Source: Streptomyces sp. GESEQ-35 (GTDB lineage: Bacteria; Actinomycetota; Actinomycetes; Streptomycetales; Streptomycetaceae). From it: a DNA stretch of 64,000 bases. Every line of letters begins with the position of its first letter. The first letter of the stretch is position 1. The stretch covers positions 106,064-170,063 of the forward strand of contig NZ_JAFFSX010000026.1 of the NCBI RefSeq assembly GCF_017948485.1, in the 5' to 3' direction. The notes beneath the pieces are model-generated. The model searched no databases. It was not told the origin of the DNA and saw only the letters and a program-made list of their open reading frames with translations. The translations under genes were made by a program, and so were the position numbers. Positions 14,803 to 23,674 of the stretch are shown piece after piece.

Positions 14803-15413
14803 GCCGGGGCACCGCTGTCGCGGTGGGCGAGCAGGGCATCGGCGGCGTCCTCCATGCGGCGGGCCGCGCTGCCGACGGCCACGACCGCAGCGTCTAGGTG
14901 GGGTGCGTCGGCGCCGGAGTTGAGGGCCTTGGCGACCTGGTTGAACAGGCCGTGGATGCGGCCCAGGTGCCGGCGAGCGGCGAACAACTCCTCGATGACC
15001 TCTCGTTCGGTGGCGATCTCGGCGGCGGTGCGGGTCAGGTCACGGGCGGCTTTGTCGACGGCGTAGGCGAGGAAAGCGGCGTTGGACATCTGGCAGTGGG
15101 TGGCGGCGTCAGTGAAGCGCTTGAACTCGGCGTCGTTCATGCGGCAGCTGGGCTGGTGCAGGCGCTTGCGTGACGTCGGCTGACGGGCGCGCTGACGTCT
15201 CTTCGAGAGGGACTCGGCCTGCAGGCTTCCTCCCGGCTGCGGTCCGCCCTCGGTCGCAGCCTGACGCTCCGGTGCCCCCTGGCGCCGGGCTGTTCCCGCC
15301 ACCCCCGGGGCGGGCATTCCGGGAGCATTGCTCCCGGTACAACTTGCTGCGCTGTTGAGGCTGGTGGTCATCTCCTGCTGAGGGGCGGGGAGTTCGTGGT
15401 GCGGGTCGTGCAT
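14799..15413 (-). CDS. MobC-like relaxosome accessory protein
   Basis: 204 residues from the ATG at 15413, GGAG nine bases before. The first ~85 residues are low-complexity and basic. The conserved part starts SRKRLHQPSCRMNDAEFKRFTDAATHCQMSNAAFLAYAVDKAA, a ribbon-helix-helix-like segment, followed by the helical MobC signature HLGRIHGLFNQVAKALNSG. MobC proteins help melt oriT DNA for the relaxase. The stop overlaps the relaxase start by 4 bp, which fixes the pair as a functional unit. Confidence 0.8.
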   Translation of the reverse strand: MHDPHHELPAPQQEMTTSLNSAASCTGSNAPGMPAPGVAGTARRQGAPERQAATEGGPQPGGSLQAESLSKRRQRARQPTSRKRLHQPSCRMNDAEFKRFTDAATHCQMSNAAFLAYAVDKAARDLTRTAAEIATEREVIEELFAARRHLGRIHGLFNQVAKALNSGADAPHLDAAVVAVGSAARRMEDAADALLAHRDSGAPA

Positions 15414-15529
15414 GAGGTGGTTCTCCGTGGGGTGCTGGGTGCTTCGCTGTGCGCGGCCCCGTGCCCCTTCGCTTGTCTGCTCGGGGCACGGGGTGAGCCG
15501 GAGGGGGGCGATCGGTGCGTTTGCGGGGG

Positions 15530-16522
15530 TCAGGCGGTGCCGACGGGGGCTGTGTCGAGTCCCCTCTGCCGCTGGGAGGCGGTTTCGTCGAGTCCGTCGA
15601 GAGGCTCGGTTTCGAAGCCGCTGTGCACGATGGGCTCGGCCGGGCCGGTGCGCTCGGCCTGCAGCTGGTCGCGCAAGGCGCGGGCACGCTTCTGGCCGAT
15701 CCGTAGTGCGCTGCGCAGACGCTCCGCGGTCAGCTGGTCCTCGCTCCAGTCAGCGGTCAGGAGTCGGGCCTCGTCGAGGACTTCGGCGTCGGAGCGGGTG
15801 CGTGTGCGGTCGACGGTCGCCTTGGTGGTGGCGGAGGCCCGTCCGGTCGCCCGACGCCGGGCGGCTCCGGTCGACTCCACCACGTCGGCCGACTGGGGCA
15901 GTCGAGCAGCGGGAGCCGACTCGTCGGCCTCGGTCGGCCTCGCCACGGGCACCTCGGCGACCTGCACGGGGGTCGACTCGGTCGGCTGCTCGGGCGCCGA
16001 TTCAGCCTGGTCAGACCTCGACCGCGCGGACTGCTCGTCAGGTTGCTCACTCACCGACTGGGCAGAGGCTGCTTCGGCAGAGTCAGCCGACTCGGGGTTG
16101 TGGTGCAGCACCTTCGCCACGAGGTCCGACCCGAAGTAGATCGACCCGACCGGGAGCGAGGTCGCCAGCAGTACGAGGGCCCAGTTCGCAGGGTCCCAGT
16201 CGACCAGTCGGCCCCACGGGACCGACGTCGTAGTGTGCAGGGCTGGAACGAGGCCGTGCACGTAGTTCAACAGGAGGCTGGCGATCGTGTAGGTCGCCAG
16301 GACCCGCAGCGCGAACTTCCGGTCGGCACCGGTCAGCACGAGCGTGGCGACCAGCGCGAGGGCCATCAGCCCGTCGACAACGATCGGGTAGAGCACGGCG
16401 GCGGTGGAGTCGGCACCAATGACGCGAGCCACGTCCGACAGCGCGTTCCACGAGACCCGGAAGGCCATGAGGACGACCGCCACCAGGCCGATGACGAGGG
16501 TGATGCGTCCGTTGTGTTTCAC
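15530..16522 (-). CDS. DUF2637 membrane protein (plasmid spread-type)
   Basis: Start at the GTG at 16522 (VKHNGRITLVIGL) after GGGGGTAG, giving 330 residues; the longer frame begins in unlikely sequence. Four membrane helices fill about residues 6-125, including ALSDVARVIGADSTAAVLYPIVVDGLMALAL and the later NWALVLLATSLPVGS. The C-terminal ~190 residues are a charged tail (many Ser-Ala-Asp-Glu repeats, then RTRSDAEVLDEARLLTADWSEDQLTAERLRSALRIG, a helix-turn-helix-like end). DUF2637 proteins are typical of Streptomyces plasmids and integrative elements, where they are linked to spread or replication. Confidence 0.8.
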   Translation of the reverse strand: MKHNGRITLVIGLVAVVLMAFRVSWNALSDVARVIGADSTAAVLYPIVVDGLMALALVATLVLTGADRKFALRVLATYTIASLLLNYVHGLVPALHTTTSVPWGRLVDWDPANWALVLLATSLPVGSIYFGSDLVAKVLHHNPESADSAEAASAQSVSEQPDEQSARSRSDQAESAPEQPTESTPVQVAEVPVARPTEADESAPAARLPQSADVVESTGAARRRATGRASATTKATVDRTRTRSDAEVLDEARLLTADWSEDQLTAERLRSALRIGQKRARALRDQLQAERTGPAEPIVHSGFETEPLDGLDETASQRQRGLDTAPVGTA

Positions 16523-16929
16523 GCGACTACCCCCAGAAGGTGCGAGTGCTCGGCGGGCCAGGACGAGCCGGAGCAGGGCGATGGTGGCGCGGATGCCGCG
16601 GCTGCTGTGCGTGGAATCCGGGGCTATCGGTGCGGGGGAGGGCAAGGCAGATTTCTCCAGGGCGGTGCGGTATGACTCATCGGGGAGGTGTAAGAGGCGT
16701 TCGTTGGTCGTCGGCTCCCACGCGGTCCCCCTCTACAAGGAGGGGGCCGCGCGTGAGTGGCCGGTGGTGTGAGGTGTGTGCAGACCTGCGTGAGCTTCTG
16801 ACCTGCACGTTCCTCAGCGGCGTGAGCCGTGTGAGGGGCGTCTGGGGCGTTCTCCGGGACACGGCCCGTGAGTGCTCACGTGAGCCGACGGTCTGGTACC
16901 AAGGCTCCCGTCCGCCGAGCCCCGTCCCC
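16523..16929. other. Intergenic region with a large hairpin, possible oriT/origin
   Basis: No gene is supported in 407 bp between the DUF2637 protein and the DnaB-like ATPase. The main structure is a near-perfect inverted repeat at 16719-16755: CACGCGGTCCCCCTC, a short loop TACAA, then GAGGGGG-CCGCGCGTG. It could terminate transcription from the ATPase gene, or form part of a transfer or replication origin, since relaxase and helicase-type genes flank it. Confidence 0.45.
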
Positions 16930-18456
16930 TCAGGAGACGGCGACCATGTGCCGCGCCCTGGCGCGATACCTCACCTGCCGGTTGCCACCGAGCTCCTGGT
17001 CCTTGGTGGCCTGCCCGCCTTCGTACAAGCCCTTCAGCACTCGCCGCGCCTTCTCCTGGTCCTTGGCACTCGGATCCGGCTCACCGGTCATCTGGGCCGC
17101 CAGCTCCTTGCTGGTCAGGCCGTTAGGGGCGTCACACAGGAGCTTGTACGGGTCGAGGGGTTCGTCGACCCTCGACGTGCCGCGCTGGTGGTCGTGGATC
17201 ACTGTGAGCGGTCCGATCTCGCCAGTCACCGTCTTGGCATGGTGGAGTTCGACCACGGCGTTGCCTGCTCCCCCGCTGAGGATCATGACGCTACCCGCGC
17301 CGGCGGTGAACCAGGTGGTGCCGTAGACCCGGTCCAGGGTCGGGCGCCCTCCCGGCTTGGCGTCGGCCGTGGCCTTGCGCTGGTGGTGCAGCTCCAGCAG
17401 TTCCGCTCCGGAACGGAGCAGCTGTTGCCGAGCGCGGTTGTACGCGCCGACGGCCTCGTCGTCCGTGAGCTTGCCGACGATGTCCTTGACGCTGTCGATG
17501 ACGACGGTGTCGGCGTCGTGGTGAGCGGCGAGTTCGGCGAGGAGGTTCGGCTCGCGATCGAGCGTGGTCGGCAGCGGTCCGGCCCAGACCACCAGGCGGT
17601 CCCGGAGGATCTCCTCGTCTTCCGGCCGTACCAGCCGCCGCAGAGCGCGGGCGATCTGCGGCGGTCGGTCCATCGCGAGGTACAGCACGCGCCTGCCCTC
17701 GGTGACCGGCATGCCGAGCACCAGCCTCTGGAAGCCGAGCCTGGCCATGACGAGCTGGTGCGCGATGGTGCTCTTGCCGACGCCCGGCGGGCCGACCAGC
17801 ATCATGCTCTCGCCGCTCGCCCACCCCGTCTGCTCGGGCGTGCCCCAGATCGGCGGAACCTGGGCGCCGTACTCGTTGACGAAGGACCAGCCGTCGACAG
17901 AGAACTGGCCGAGCCTGCCGCTGCCGGACACCCCGTGCCCGGCAGTTGCGTCGAGGGCGCCCTGCAAATGCGCGCGTATCTGGTCGGGGTCGGCACCCTC
18001 GGCACCGCTCTGCTGCAACGTCTGCACTGCCGCCGCCTGCAGGCGGCGCAGCTCCGCCTTCTCCCGCACGATCTCGGCGTAGTAGTCGCAGTTGCCCGGT
18101 CCCGGCGTCGCGCTGGCGAGCGTATGGAGATAGGCGGCACCACCGACGCGGGCGAGCGCGCCGATCCGCCCGAGCTCCTCACTGAGCGCGATGGGGTCGG
18201 TGGGCGAGCCCTCGTCACGCAGGGAAAGCACGGAGCGCCAGATGTCGGCGTGCGCCGGGCGGTAGAAGTCGGCAGCCTGGAGGATCGGGCGGGCCGCGTC
18301 AACAGCTGCCGCACTGTACATGCAGGCGCCGAGGACGGCCTGCTCCGCCTCCAGGTGGTGGGGCGGTACGGACAGACCAGGACCCTCGCCGGCGTCGAAC
18401 CGGAAGCTGGTCTGCGGGGATGCGGTACGGGCAGGCTGGAACGTACCCTGGGGCAC
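16930..18456 (-). CDS. DnaB-N/RecA-type ATPase (element replication helicase-like)
   Basis: 508 residues from a GTG at 18456 after GAGGAAG. Residues ~30-170 match the N-terminal domain of replicative helicase DnaB (PPHHLEAEQAVLGACMYS, YLHTLASATPGPGNCDYYAEIVREKAELR). The central part is a RecA-fold ATPase with Walker A GPPGVGKST and Walker B TVVIDSVKD. The C-terminus, NGLTSKELAAQMTGEPDPSAKDQEKARRVLKGLYEGGQ, is a winged-helix-like domain. It resembles AAA_25/RepA-like helicases of mobile elements, here fused to a DnaB N-domain that could dock host primase. It probably drives replication of the excised element. Confidence 0.8.
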   Translation of the reverse strand: MPQGTFQPARTASPQTSFRFDAGEGPGLSVPPHHLEAEQAVLGACMYSAAAVDAARPILQAADFYRPAHADIWRSVLSLRDEGSPTDPIALSEELGRIGALARVGGAAYLHTLASATPGPGNCDYYAEIVREKAELRRLQAAAVQTLQQSGAEGADPDQIRAHLQGALDATAGHGVSGSGRLGQFSVDGWSFVNEYGAQVPPIWGTPEQTGWASGESMMLVGPPGVGKSTIAHQLVMARLGFQRLVLGMPVTEGRRVLYLAMDRPPQIARALRRLVRPEDEEILRDRLVVWAGPLPTTLDREPNLLAELAAHHDADTVVIDSVKDIVGKLTDDEAVGAYNRARQQLLRSGAELLELHHQRKATADAKPGGRPTLDRVYGTTWFTAGAGSVMILSGGAGNAVVELHHAKTVTGEIGPLTVIHDHQRGTSRVDEPLDPYKLLCDAPNGLTSKELAAQMTGEPDPSAKDQEKARRVLKGLYEGGQATKDQELGGNRQVRYRARARHMVAVS

Positions 18457-18591
18457 AGAACTTCCTCACTCGGTGCCGTACGGGATGGCAGTCCCGGCAC
18501 CGGGGCAGATCGTTTATGGGCGGTCGTCTGGGAGTCGTTACGGCCTTCGGCGCTCCAACGCCGGGGGCCGCTCCCATGTCTGCGGCTGCCG

Positions 18592-18783
18592 CTATGCGGC
18601 CTTCGCGTACGTCGTGGTCGACATCAGGTCCGCCAGCCGCGCGGCGCTGTGCGGGCTGATCGTCGTCGTGAATCCCGCGCACACGCGCGTCAGGGCTTGG
18701 GTACAGGCTGCGGCCTGGGCCTCGCGGCGGCTCGGCGGGCGCGGGGCGGCTACGGCGTCCTGGTGGTCGGACGGCAGGGGCAT
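18592..18783 (-). CDS. Small hypothetical protein of the integrated element
   Basis: 63 residues from an ATG at 18783, preceded by AAGGACC. Helical, alanine- and arginine-rich, with REAQAAACTQALTRVCAGFTTTISPHSAARLADLM in the middle. The frame continues upstream without a start and would add a Cys-x-x-Cys stretch (CAACQLRTAS), so an unusual start further upstream is possible. No known family. It lies between integrase and helicase genes, where elements often carry a small excisionase or regulator, but no helix-turn-helix is clear. Confidence 0.45.
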   Translation of the reverse strand: MPLPSDHQDAVAAPRPPSRREAQAAACTQALTRVCAGFTTTISPHSAARLADLMSTTTYAKAA

Positions 18784-19036
18784 GAGCAGGTCCTTGCTGG
18801 CGGTGCGGAGCTGGCAGGCTGCGCACCGCCGGTCGTTCGTTGGGCGGTCTGTCGCGCACCTGGCCCGAGGCGCTCCAACGCCTGGGCCGTGCGTGCCGCG
18901 TACGAAGGACTGGCAGGTCCTCCGAGGCGGCTTTCAGTTTCTGGAGAATCGCCGGTTTGGGTAACCGGCGATCTGCTGCTATGTTGCTCCGCCGCCGCGC
19001 CCGGCCGTGCCCCTGGCTCTCGCCTCATCGCCTCGC

Positions 19037-20470
19037 CTACAGCGGGTTCTGCTCGATGGCAATCCGGTCCCAGTCGAAGACCCCGCTCGGCTTGCCGGAG
19101 GCGTCGATCACCACCCCGGAGAACAGGAACCGCAGCACCGCGTTGCGCCGCTCGTCCGTCATCTCGTCGGCGTGCCAGGCGGCCTTCGCACCGGGGCCCG
19201 TCAGTCCGTCGAGCAGCTTCATCGGCCGTACGACGAGGCGACGCTGGGCCTTGGCGATGCGGTCGGTGATCTCCTTGCGCATCCTGCGGTACTCCGCCGT
19301 GGATATCTCGTTCGCGGTCCACATCCCGTTCAGCTCGTCGAGCTGCCGTTGGTCGGCTTCGACGGATTCCGCCGCTGTGTCCGGCAGTGCGGTCGACGTG
19401 AGTTGCCCGGAGACGGTGAGCCTGCCGAGCAGGTCGATGGCGGCCTCCGTGACGAAGTCCTCCAGCTTCACTGCGGCGATCCGCCGCACGCACTTCTTGT
19501 CGCCGTTGCGGCTCTTACGTGTGCACAGGTACGACGGCACTCCGCCGATCTTCGTGCCGGACATGAGGGTGCCGCAGCGCGAGCACATGACCAGGCCGCG
19601 GAGCAGGTAGAAGCGCCGCAGCTCCAGGTTGGTCTCGTGGACGGCGGACCGGTATTCGCGCCGGTTCCGCGTCTCGTCCCATGTCCCCTGGTCGATGATC
19701 GCGGGCCACTTGCCCTGGCCGACCTCCTCGCCCTGGTGCATACGGATGCCGGCGACGTGGCGGGAGTCGAGGAGGGCTCGGACCGTGCCCTGCGTCCACT
19801 CCTTGCCGTACACGGTCTTGATGCCGCGCTTGTGGAGAACCAGTGCGATCGCGCTCGGGCTCTGACCCTTGAGGTAGCGGTCGAAGACCTCGCGGACGAT
19901 CTCGGCCTCGTCCTCCCTGATTGTCATGCCGTCGGCCTCATATCCGAAGCGGCGCTTGCCCGAGTGCGGGAGGCCGGTCTCGGCGCGCTCCTTCAGCGCC
20001 GACTTCAGCCGTCGCGACGTGTCGTCGGACGACCGGCAGGCGTGCGCGACCTCGATCCGCAGGATGAACCGGTCGTCGGGGTCCGACAGATTCCGCCGGT
20101 TCGCCTCGCCGTGCAGCATGATCTGGTGCTCGTCCGAGACCTGGAGGAGTTCCTCCAGGTCCCTCGGCTGCCGCATCAGGCGGTCCGGGTGGTATGCGAT
20201 GACGTGCCGGAACTCGCGGCGCTGGGCGCGTTCCAGGAGCTGGTCCCAGCCCGGCCGTTTCCGCCCCCGGCTCCAGGCCGACCGGCTGTTGTCGACGAAA
20301 ACGTGGGCGGGGTCGATGGTGAGCCCCCGGCGCTCGGCGATCTCCCTGCAGATACGTTCCTGCCGATCGACGCCAGTCTGGTCGTCGTCGTCCGCCTGCG
20401 ATATCCGGCAGTAGAGGGCCGCAGGCTCACCTGGGGTTACGGTCGGCTCATGGGACCTGGGTCGTCGCAT
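19037..20470 (-). CDS. Large serine integrase
   Basis: 477 residues from the ATG at 20470. The resolvase domain has the catalytic serine at 24 (ALYCRISQAD) and HVIAYHPDRLMRQPRDLEELL. The recombinase domain includes PHSGKRRFGYEADGMTIREDEAEIVREVFDRYLKG. The zinc ribbon has MCSRCGTLMSG and a later KKCVRRI cysteine, and a helical C-terminal part ends WDRIAIEQNPL. Large serine integrases insert elements at short attB sites without host factors. The gene starts 24 bp from a truncated monooxygenase gene, so it lies at the very end of its element and the attachment site is in that host gene. Confidence 0.92.
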   Translation of the reverse strand: MRRPRSHEPTVTPGEPAALYCRISQADDDDQTGVDRQERICREIAERRGLTIDPAHVFVDNSRSAWSRGRKRPGWDQLLERAQRREFRHVIAYHPDRLMRQPRDLEELLQVSDEHQIMLHGEANRRNLSDPDDRFILRIEVAHACRSSDDTSRRLKSALKERAETGLPHSGKRRFGYEADGMTIREDEAEIVREVFDRYLKGQSPSAIALVLHKRGIKTVYGKEWTQGTVRALLDSRHVAGIRMHQGEEVGQGKWPAIIDQGTWDETRNRREYRSAVHETNLELRRFYLLRGLVMCSRCGTLMSGTKIGGVPSYLCTRKSRNGDKKCVRRIAAVKLEDFVTEAAIDLLGRLTVSGQLTSTALPDTAAESVEADQRQLDELNGMWTANEISTAEYRRMRKEITDRIAKAQRRLVVRPMKLLDGLTGPGAKAAWHADEMTDERRNAVLRFLFSGVVIDASGKPSGVFDWDRIAIEQNPL

Positions 20471-20493
20471 GAGACCGATGGTATGAGCATGGA
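20471..20493. other. Probable right attachment junction (attR) of the serine-integrase element
   Basis: The 23 bp between the integrase start and the first codon matching the monooxygenase family hold the change from element to host DNA. The LLM reading frame is protein-like from about 20500 on (SPNFRHPVTLAKEL), and no family-like codons are found before it. The exact crossover dinucleotide cannot be set without the intact attB or the other junction. Confidence 0.55.
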
Positions 20494-21180
20494 GTGGGCT
20501 CGCCGAACTTCCGGCACCCGGTGACCCTCGCCAAGGAGCTGATCTCCCTCGACGACGTCTCGGGCGGGCGGGTGACACTCGGCGTCGGCGCCGGCGGCAC
20601 CGGCTTCGACGCCACCGCGCTCGGCCAGGAGCCCTGGACGCCGCGCGAGCGTGCCGACCGGTTCGCCGAGTTCGTGCCGTTGCTCGACCGGCTGCTGACC
20701 GAGGACTCGGTTTCGTACGAGGGCGACTTCTACGCGGCGCACGAGGCACGCAACATCCCGGGCTGTGTGCAGCGGCCCCGGCTGCCGTTCGCAGTGGCCG
20801 CGACCGGGCCTCGCGGGCTGCGGCTGGCCGCGCAGTACGGGCAGGCCTGGGTGACCACCGGCGATCCCAAGCTGTACGAGAACGGCACCCCTGAACAGTC
20901 GGTTCAAGCCATTCGTGGACAGGCGGAGAAGCTCGCCGACGCCTGTGCCGTGATCGGCCGTGATGTGTCCGGGCTCGACAAGATCCTGCTCACCGGTTTC
21001 ACCCCGGACCGCGGCCGCCCGCTCCAGTCGCTCGACGCCTTCGTGGACTTCGCGGGGCTCCACCTGGAACTGGGCTTCACCGAGATCGTGATCCACTGGC
21101 CGATCCCCGACTCGGACTTCGCCGCCGACGAGAAGGTCTTCGAGCGGATCGCCATGGAGGCGCCGGCGCAGCTGCGCTGA
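20494..21180 (+). pseudogene. 5'-truncated LLM-class (F420-dependent, luciferase-like) oxidoreductase
   Basis: 228 codons remain. The fragment starts in the middle of the TIM barrel (PNFRHPVTLAKELISLDDVSGGRVTLGVGAGG) and continues through FAEFVPLLDRLLTEDSVSYEGDFY to the normal C-terminus. Family members have about 60-90 further N-terminal residues, which include part of the cofactor site. These are missing because the serine integrase element abuts the gene. A GTG at 20494 could permit translation of a truncated product, but it would lack the first barrel strands. The 5' part should lie at the other end of the element, outside this window. Confidence 0.8.
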
Positions 21181-21181
21181 G

Positions 21182-21215
21182 CTGCGGCTGCGGCTCCGGC
21201 TCCGGCTGCGGCTGC
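21182..21215. repeat. Hexanucleotide tandem repeat GGCTSC after the LLM gene
   Basis: Five or more copies of a GCTGCG/GCTCCG hexamer follow the stop codon directly. It is a simple-sequence tract prone to slippage, between the truncated oxidoreductase and the HAD gene. No coding role is apparent. Confidence 0.6.
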
Positions 21216-21308
21216 GATCACGAGGATGAGGTTGCAGGTGAGAGCCGTCACCACTCACATGTGCGGAGTCCCGCACGGCCGTGCAGGCGGATACGGGAGA
21301 ATAGCCGG

Positions 21309-22178
21309 GTGACCTCAGCGACTCGACAGCCCGAGACCCCGGCCCCCACTGTCCCGCCGCGCCTGATCGCGACCGACCTCGACGGCACTCTGCTGCGCGA
21401 CGACAAGTCGGTCTCCCCGCGTACGGTCGCCGCCCTGGCCGCCGCCGAGGAGGCGGGCATCGAGGTCTTCTTCGTCACCGGCCGCCCGGCCCGCTGGATG
21501 GACGTCGTCAGCGACCACGTCCACGGGCACGGCCTGGCGATCTGCGGGAACGGCGCCGCGGTGGTCGACCTGCACGGCGGCCCCGGCACCCACCGGTTCG
21601 TGAAGGTGCGGGAGCTGGAGCGGCACAACGCGCTGGACGCCGTACGACTGCTGCGTGAGGCGGCGCCCGGCACGGTGTACGCGGTCGAGCAGACGTACGG
21701 CTTCCACCAGGAGCCGGACTACCCGAAGCTGCACATGGAGGTCCCGGACAACCTGGCGCCGGCCGAGCAGCTGCTGGCCGCGGACGCTCCCGGTGCCGGT
21801 GAGCCGGTCCTCAAGATCCTCGCGTACCACGCCGAGATCGATCCCGACGCCTTCCTCACCCTCGCCCGCCTCGCTGTAGGCGACCGTGCCAATGTCACCC
21901 GGTCCAGCCCCAGCGCCCTGCTGGAGCTCAGCGGCCCGGGTGTCTCCAAGGCCAGCACGCTCGCCCTGTGCTGTGCCGAGCGCGGTATCTCGCACGAGGA
22001 GGTGGTCGCTTTCGGCGACATGCCGAACGACGTCGAGATGCTCACCTGGGCCGGTCAGTCGTACGCGATGGGGAACGCACACCCGGATGTGATCGCGGCC
22101 GCGTCGGGGCGGACGGTCGCCAACAACGAGGACGGGGTGGCGATAGTGATCGAGCGCATGCTGGCGGAGCGGGTGTAA
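21309..22178 (+). CDS. HAD-family phosphatase (Cof-type)
   Basis: Start at the GTG at 21309 after GGGAGA, giving 289 residues; the frame extends upstream without support. The nucleophile motif DLDGTLL is near residue 20, motif II is VFFVTGRP, the conserved lysine is in GVSKASTLALCC, and motif IV is VAFGDMPNDVEML. This order and the C2-type cap between them fit the Cof/YbiV phosphatases, which hydrolyse sugar phosphates, flavin mononucleotide or similar small substrates. It is probably a core gene; it converges on the M23 peptidase gene. Confidence 0.88.
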   Translation: MTSATRQPETPAPTVPPRLIATDLDGTLLRDDKSVSPRTVAALAAAEEAGIEVFFVTGRPARWMDVVSDHVHGHGLAICGNGAAVVDLHGGPGTHRFVKVRELERHNALDAVRLLREAAPGTVYAVEQTYGFHQEPDYPKLHMEVPDNLAPAEQLLAADAPGAGEPVLKILAYHAEIDPDAFLTLARLAVGDRANVTRSSPSALLELSGPGVSKASTLALCCAERGISHEEVVAFGDMPNDVEMLTWAGQSYAMGNAHPDVIAAASGRTVANNEDGVAIVIERMLAERV

Positions 22179-22251
22179 CGGGCGTCGCCCTGGAGCACGC
22201 CCCTTACACAAGCACAGTCACCACTCGACCACGCCCCTCACGCGAGCACGG

Positions 22252-23301
22252 TCACAGCTCGACCCCACGCTCCGCCAGCCACGGCACCGGATCCACCGAC
22301 GACCCCAGCTCCGGCGTGACCCGCACCTCGAAGTGCAGATGCGGACCGGTGGAGTTCCCGGTGCTGCCGGACTGCCCGATCCACTGCCCTGGGGAAACCC
22401 GCTCGCCCTGGTCGACAGCGGCGGAGGCGAGGTGCGCGTACTGCGAGTAGTAGCCGCCGGGGTGCTCGATCACGAGCTGGATGCCGAAGCCACCGCCGCA
22501 CGACACCCTGACGACGCGTCCCGTGCCGACCGACTGGACCGGAGTGCCGACCGGTACCGCGAAATCCTGACCGGTGTGCCCGCTCGCCCACAGCTCGCCG
22601 CCGCTGCCGAAGCTCGCGGACAGTTCGTACGTCTCCACGGGCACGACCCACGCGCGTGTGACATTCAGCTGCCGCTGATCGAGTCTGACGGCACCGCCGC
22701 AGCTGCCCGCCGCGACCGACGCGTCCGCCTGGCCCTGCAACTGCCACCGCGCCTCCTCCAGCTTCTGCTCGATGTCCTTCTTCAGAGCGGCGAGTTCGAC
22801 GTTCCGCCGCTCCAGCGCCTGCCACACCGCCGCTGCCCTGACCTCGTCCGCGGCCAGTCGCGCCTCGGCCCGTCGGCTCTTGTCGATGGCGTTGTTGACG
22901 GCCAGACCGGCTCGCGCGAAGGCATGCTGACCGCGCATCAGCTCGTCCGGGCTGTCCGCGAGGATGATCTGCGCGGTGAGCGGCATCCCGCCGCCGCTGC
23001 GGTACTGGGCGCGCGCGATACGGCCCAGGTCCTCGTGCATCACGGCGATCTCCCGCCGCTCGCGGTCGAGAAGTGCCTCGTGCCGCTCGGCCTTGGCCCG
23101 CTGCGCCTCGGCCTCCTGCCGCCCCGCCTCGTATCGCCGCGTCGCCACCGCCGCGTCCTCGTACAGCCGCGCCACCTGGGCACTGATGCCGGGGCCGTCG
23201 CCCGGGACGTTGTCCGCGGCGTCGGTGGGGCGGGCTACGAGGACGGCGAATGCGCACATCAGCACCGGAACCAGCAGCGGATGGCGGCGAGATGAGCGCA
23301 T
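22252..23301 (-). CDS. Secreted M23 (LytM) metallopeptidase with coiled coil
   Basis: 349 residues from the ATG at 23301. A signal peptide (about 1-29: basic start, hydrophobic LLVPVLMCAFAVLVA, cut near ADA) leads to a long coiled coil (about 40-190; many heptads of Ala, Glu and Arg), then the M23 domain. Zinc ligands are in SGHTGQDFAVP (His, Asp) and GPHLHFEV (His-x-His). It would cleave peptidoglycan cross-links outside the membrane, and the coiled coil resembles that of EnvC/RipA-type regulators of hydrolases. It is monocistronic here. Confidence 0.9.
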   Translation of the reverse strand: MRSSRRHPLLVPVLMCAFAVLVARPTDAADNVPGDGPGISAQVARLYEDAAVATRRYEAGRQEAEAQRAKAERHEALLDRERREIAVMHEDLGRIARAQYRSGGGMPLTAQIILADSPDELMRGQHAFARAGLAVNNAIDKSRRAEARLAADEVRAAAVWQALERRNVELAALKKDIEQKLEEARWQLQGQADASVAAGSCGGAVRLDQRQLNVTRAWVVPVETYELSASFGSGGELWASGHTGQDFAVPVGTPVQSVGTGRVVRVSCGGGFGIQLVIEHPGGYYSQYAHLASAAVDQGERVSPGQWIGQSGSTGNSTGPHLHFEVRVTPELGSSVDPVPWLAERGVEL

Positions 23302-23391
23302 GTCAGCGATCGTGACCCGGTGCCGGGGCTCCGGTCCTGTTCAAGTCGTACGCATGGGGGACTCATTGCTGCGGACGGGTCACACCCGCTC

Positions 23392-23550
23392 TCAGTGGGG
23401 CGCTTCCCACACCACCGTCGTGCCGCCGCCGTTCTCCCCGATGCCCGGCCCGTGCCAACTGTCGCCGCCCAGGGATTCGGCGCGCCGCTTGAGGTTCTTC
23501 AGTCCGCGGCGCCGACCGCTTTCGGGGATGCCGACGCCGTCGTCCGCGGC
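23392..23550 (-). pseudogene. C-terminal remnant of a sensor histidine kinase
   Basis: The last ~52 codons of the frame read ADDGVGIPESGRRRGLKNL, then RRAESLGGDSWHGPGIGENGGGTTVVWEAPH. This is the G1/G2-box part and end of a HATPase domain of the NarL-partner (HisKA_3) type. Upstream of it the frame turns into unrelated, repeat-containing DNA. The rest of the kinase, including the H-box and sensor, is gone. In related genomes I recall a full sensor kinase gene downstream of cydDC, so this is most likely a deletion relic. No cognate response regulator gene is nearby. Confidence 0.7.
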
Positions 23551-23595
23551 GCTTTTAAGGAAAGGCGGGCGAAACGGCATGGCGCTGAGCGAGCC

Positions 23596-23674
23596 CGGCA
23601 CAGTTCGGCAGCGCCCCGAAGGGGCGCGGGGCTGTGCCGATATACGGCTCCGCCGCAATGGGTCCCCCCCCCCC
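23596..23674. repeat. Streptomyces-type interspersed hairpin repeat with a run of 11 C
   Basis: CGCCCC-GAA-GGGGCG at the centre is flanked by CGGCACAG (23596-23603) and CTGTGCCG (23632-23639), giving a long imperfect hairpin. It is followed by a run of eleven C at 23664-23674. The GCGCCCC-GAA-GGGGCGC core with its flank resembles a short element scattered in many Streptomyces genomes. It fills the gap where the kinase gene was lost. Confidence 0.6.

Noticed and set aside
16540..19269. Very long plus-strand open frame (about 900 codons)
   Set aside because: It is antisense to the DnaB-like ATPase and integrase region, is Arg/Leu/Gly/Val-biased and matches no family; long empty frames opposite genes are normal in high-GC DNA.
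19007..20524. Plus-strand open frame of about 500 codons opposite the serine integrase
   Set aside because: The opposite strand encodes all integrase motifs; the frame is a GC-skew shadow.
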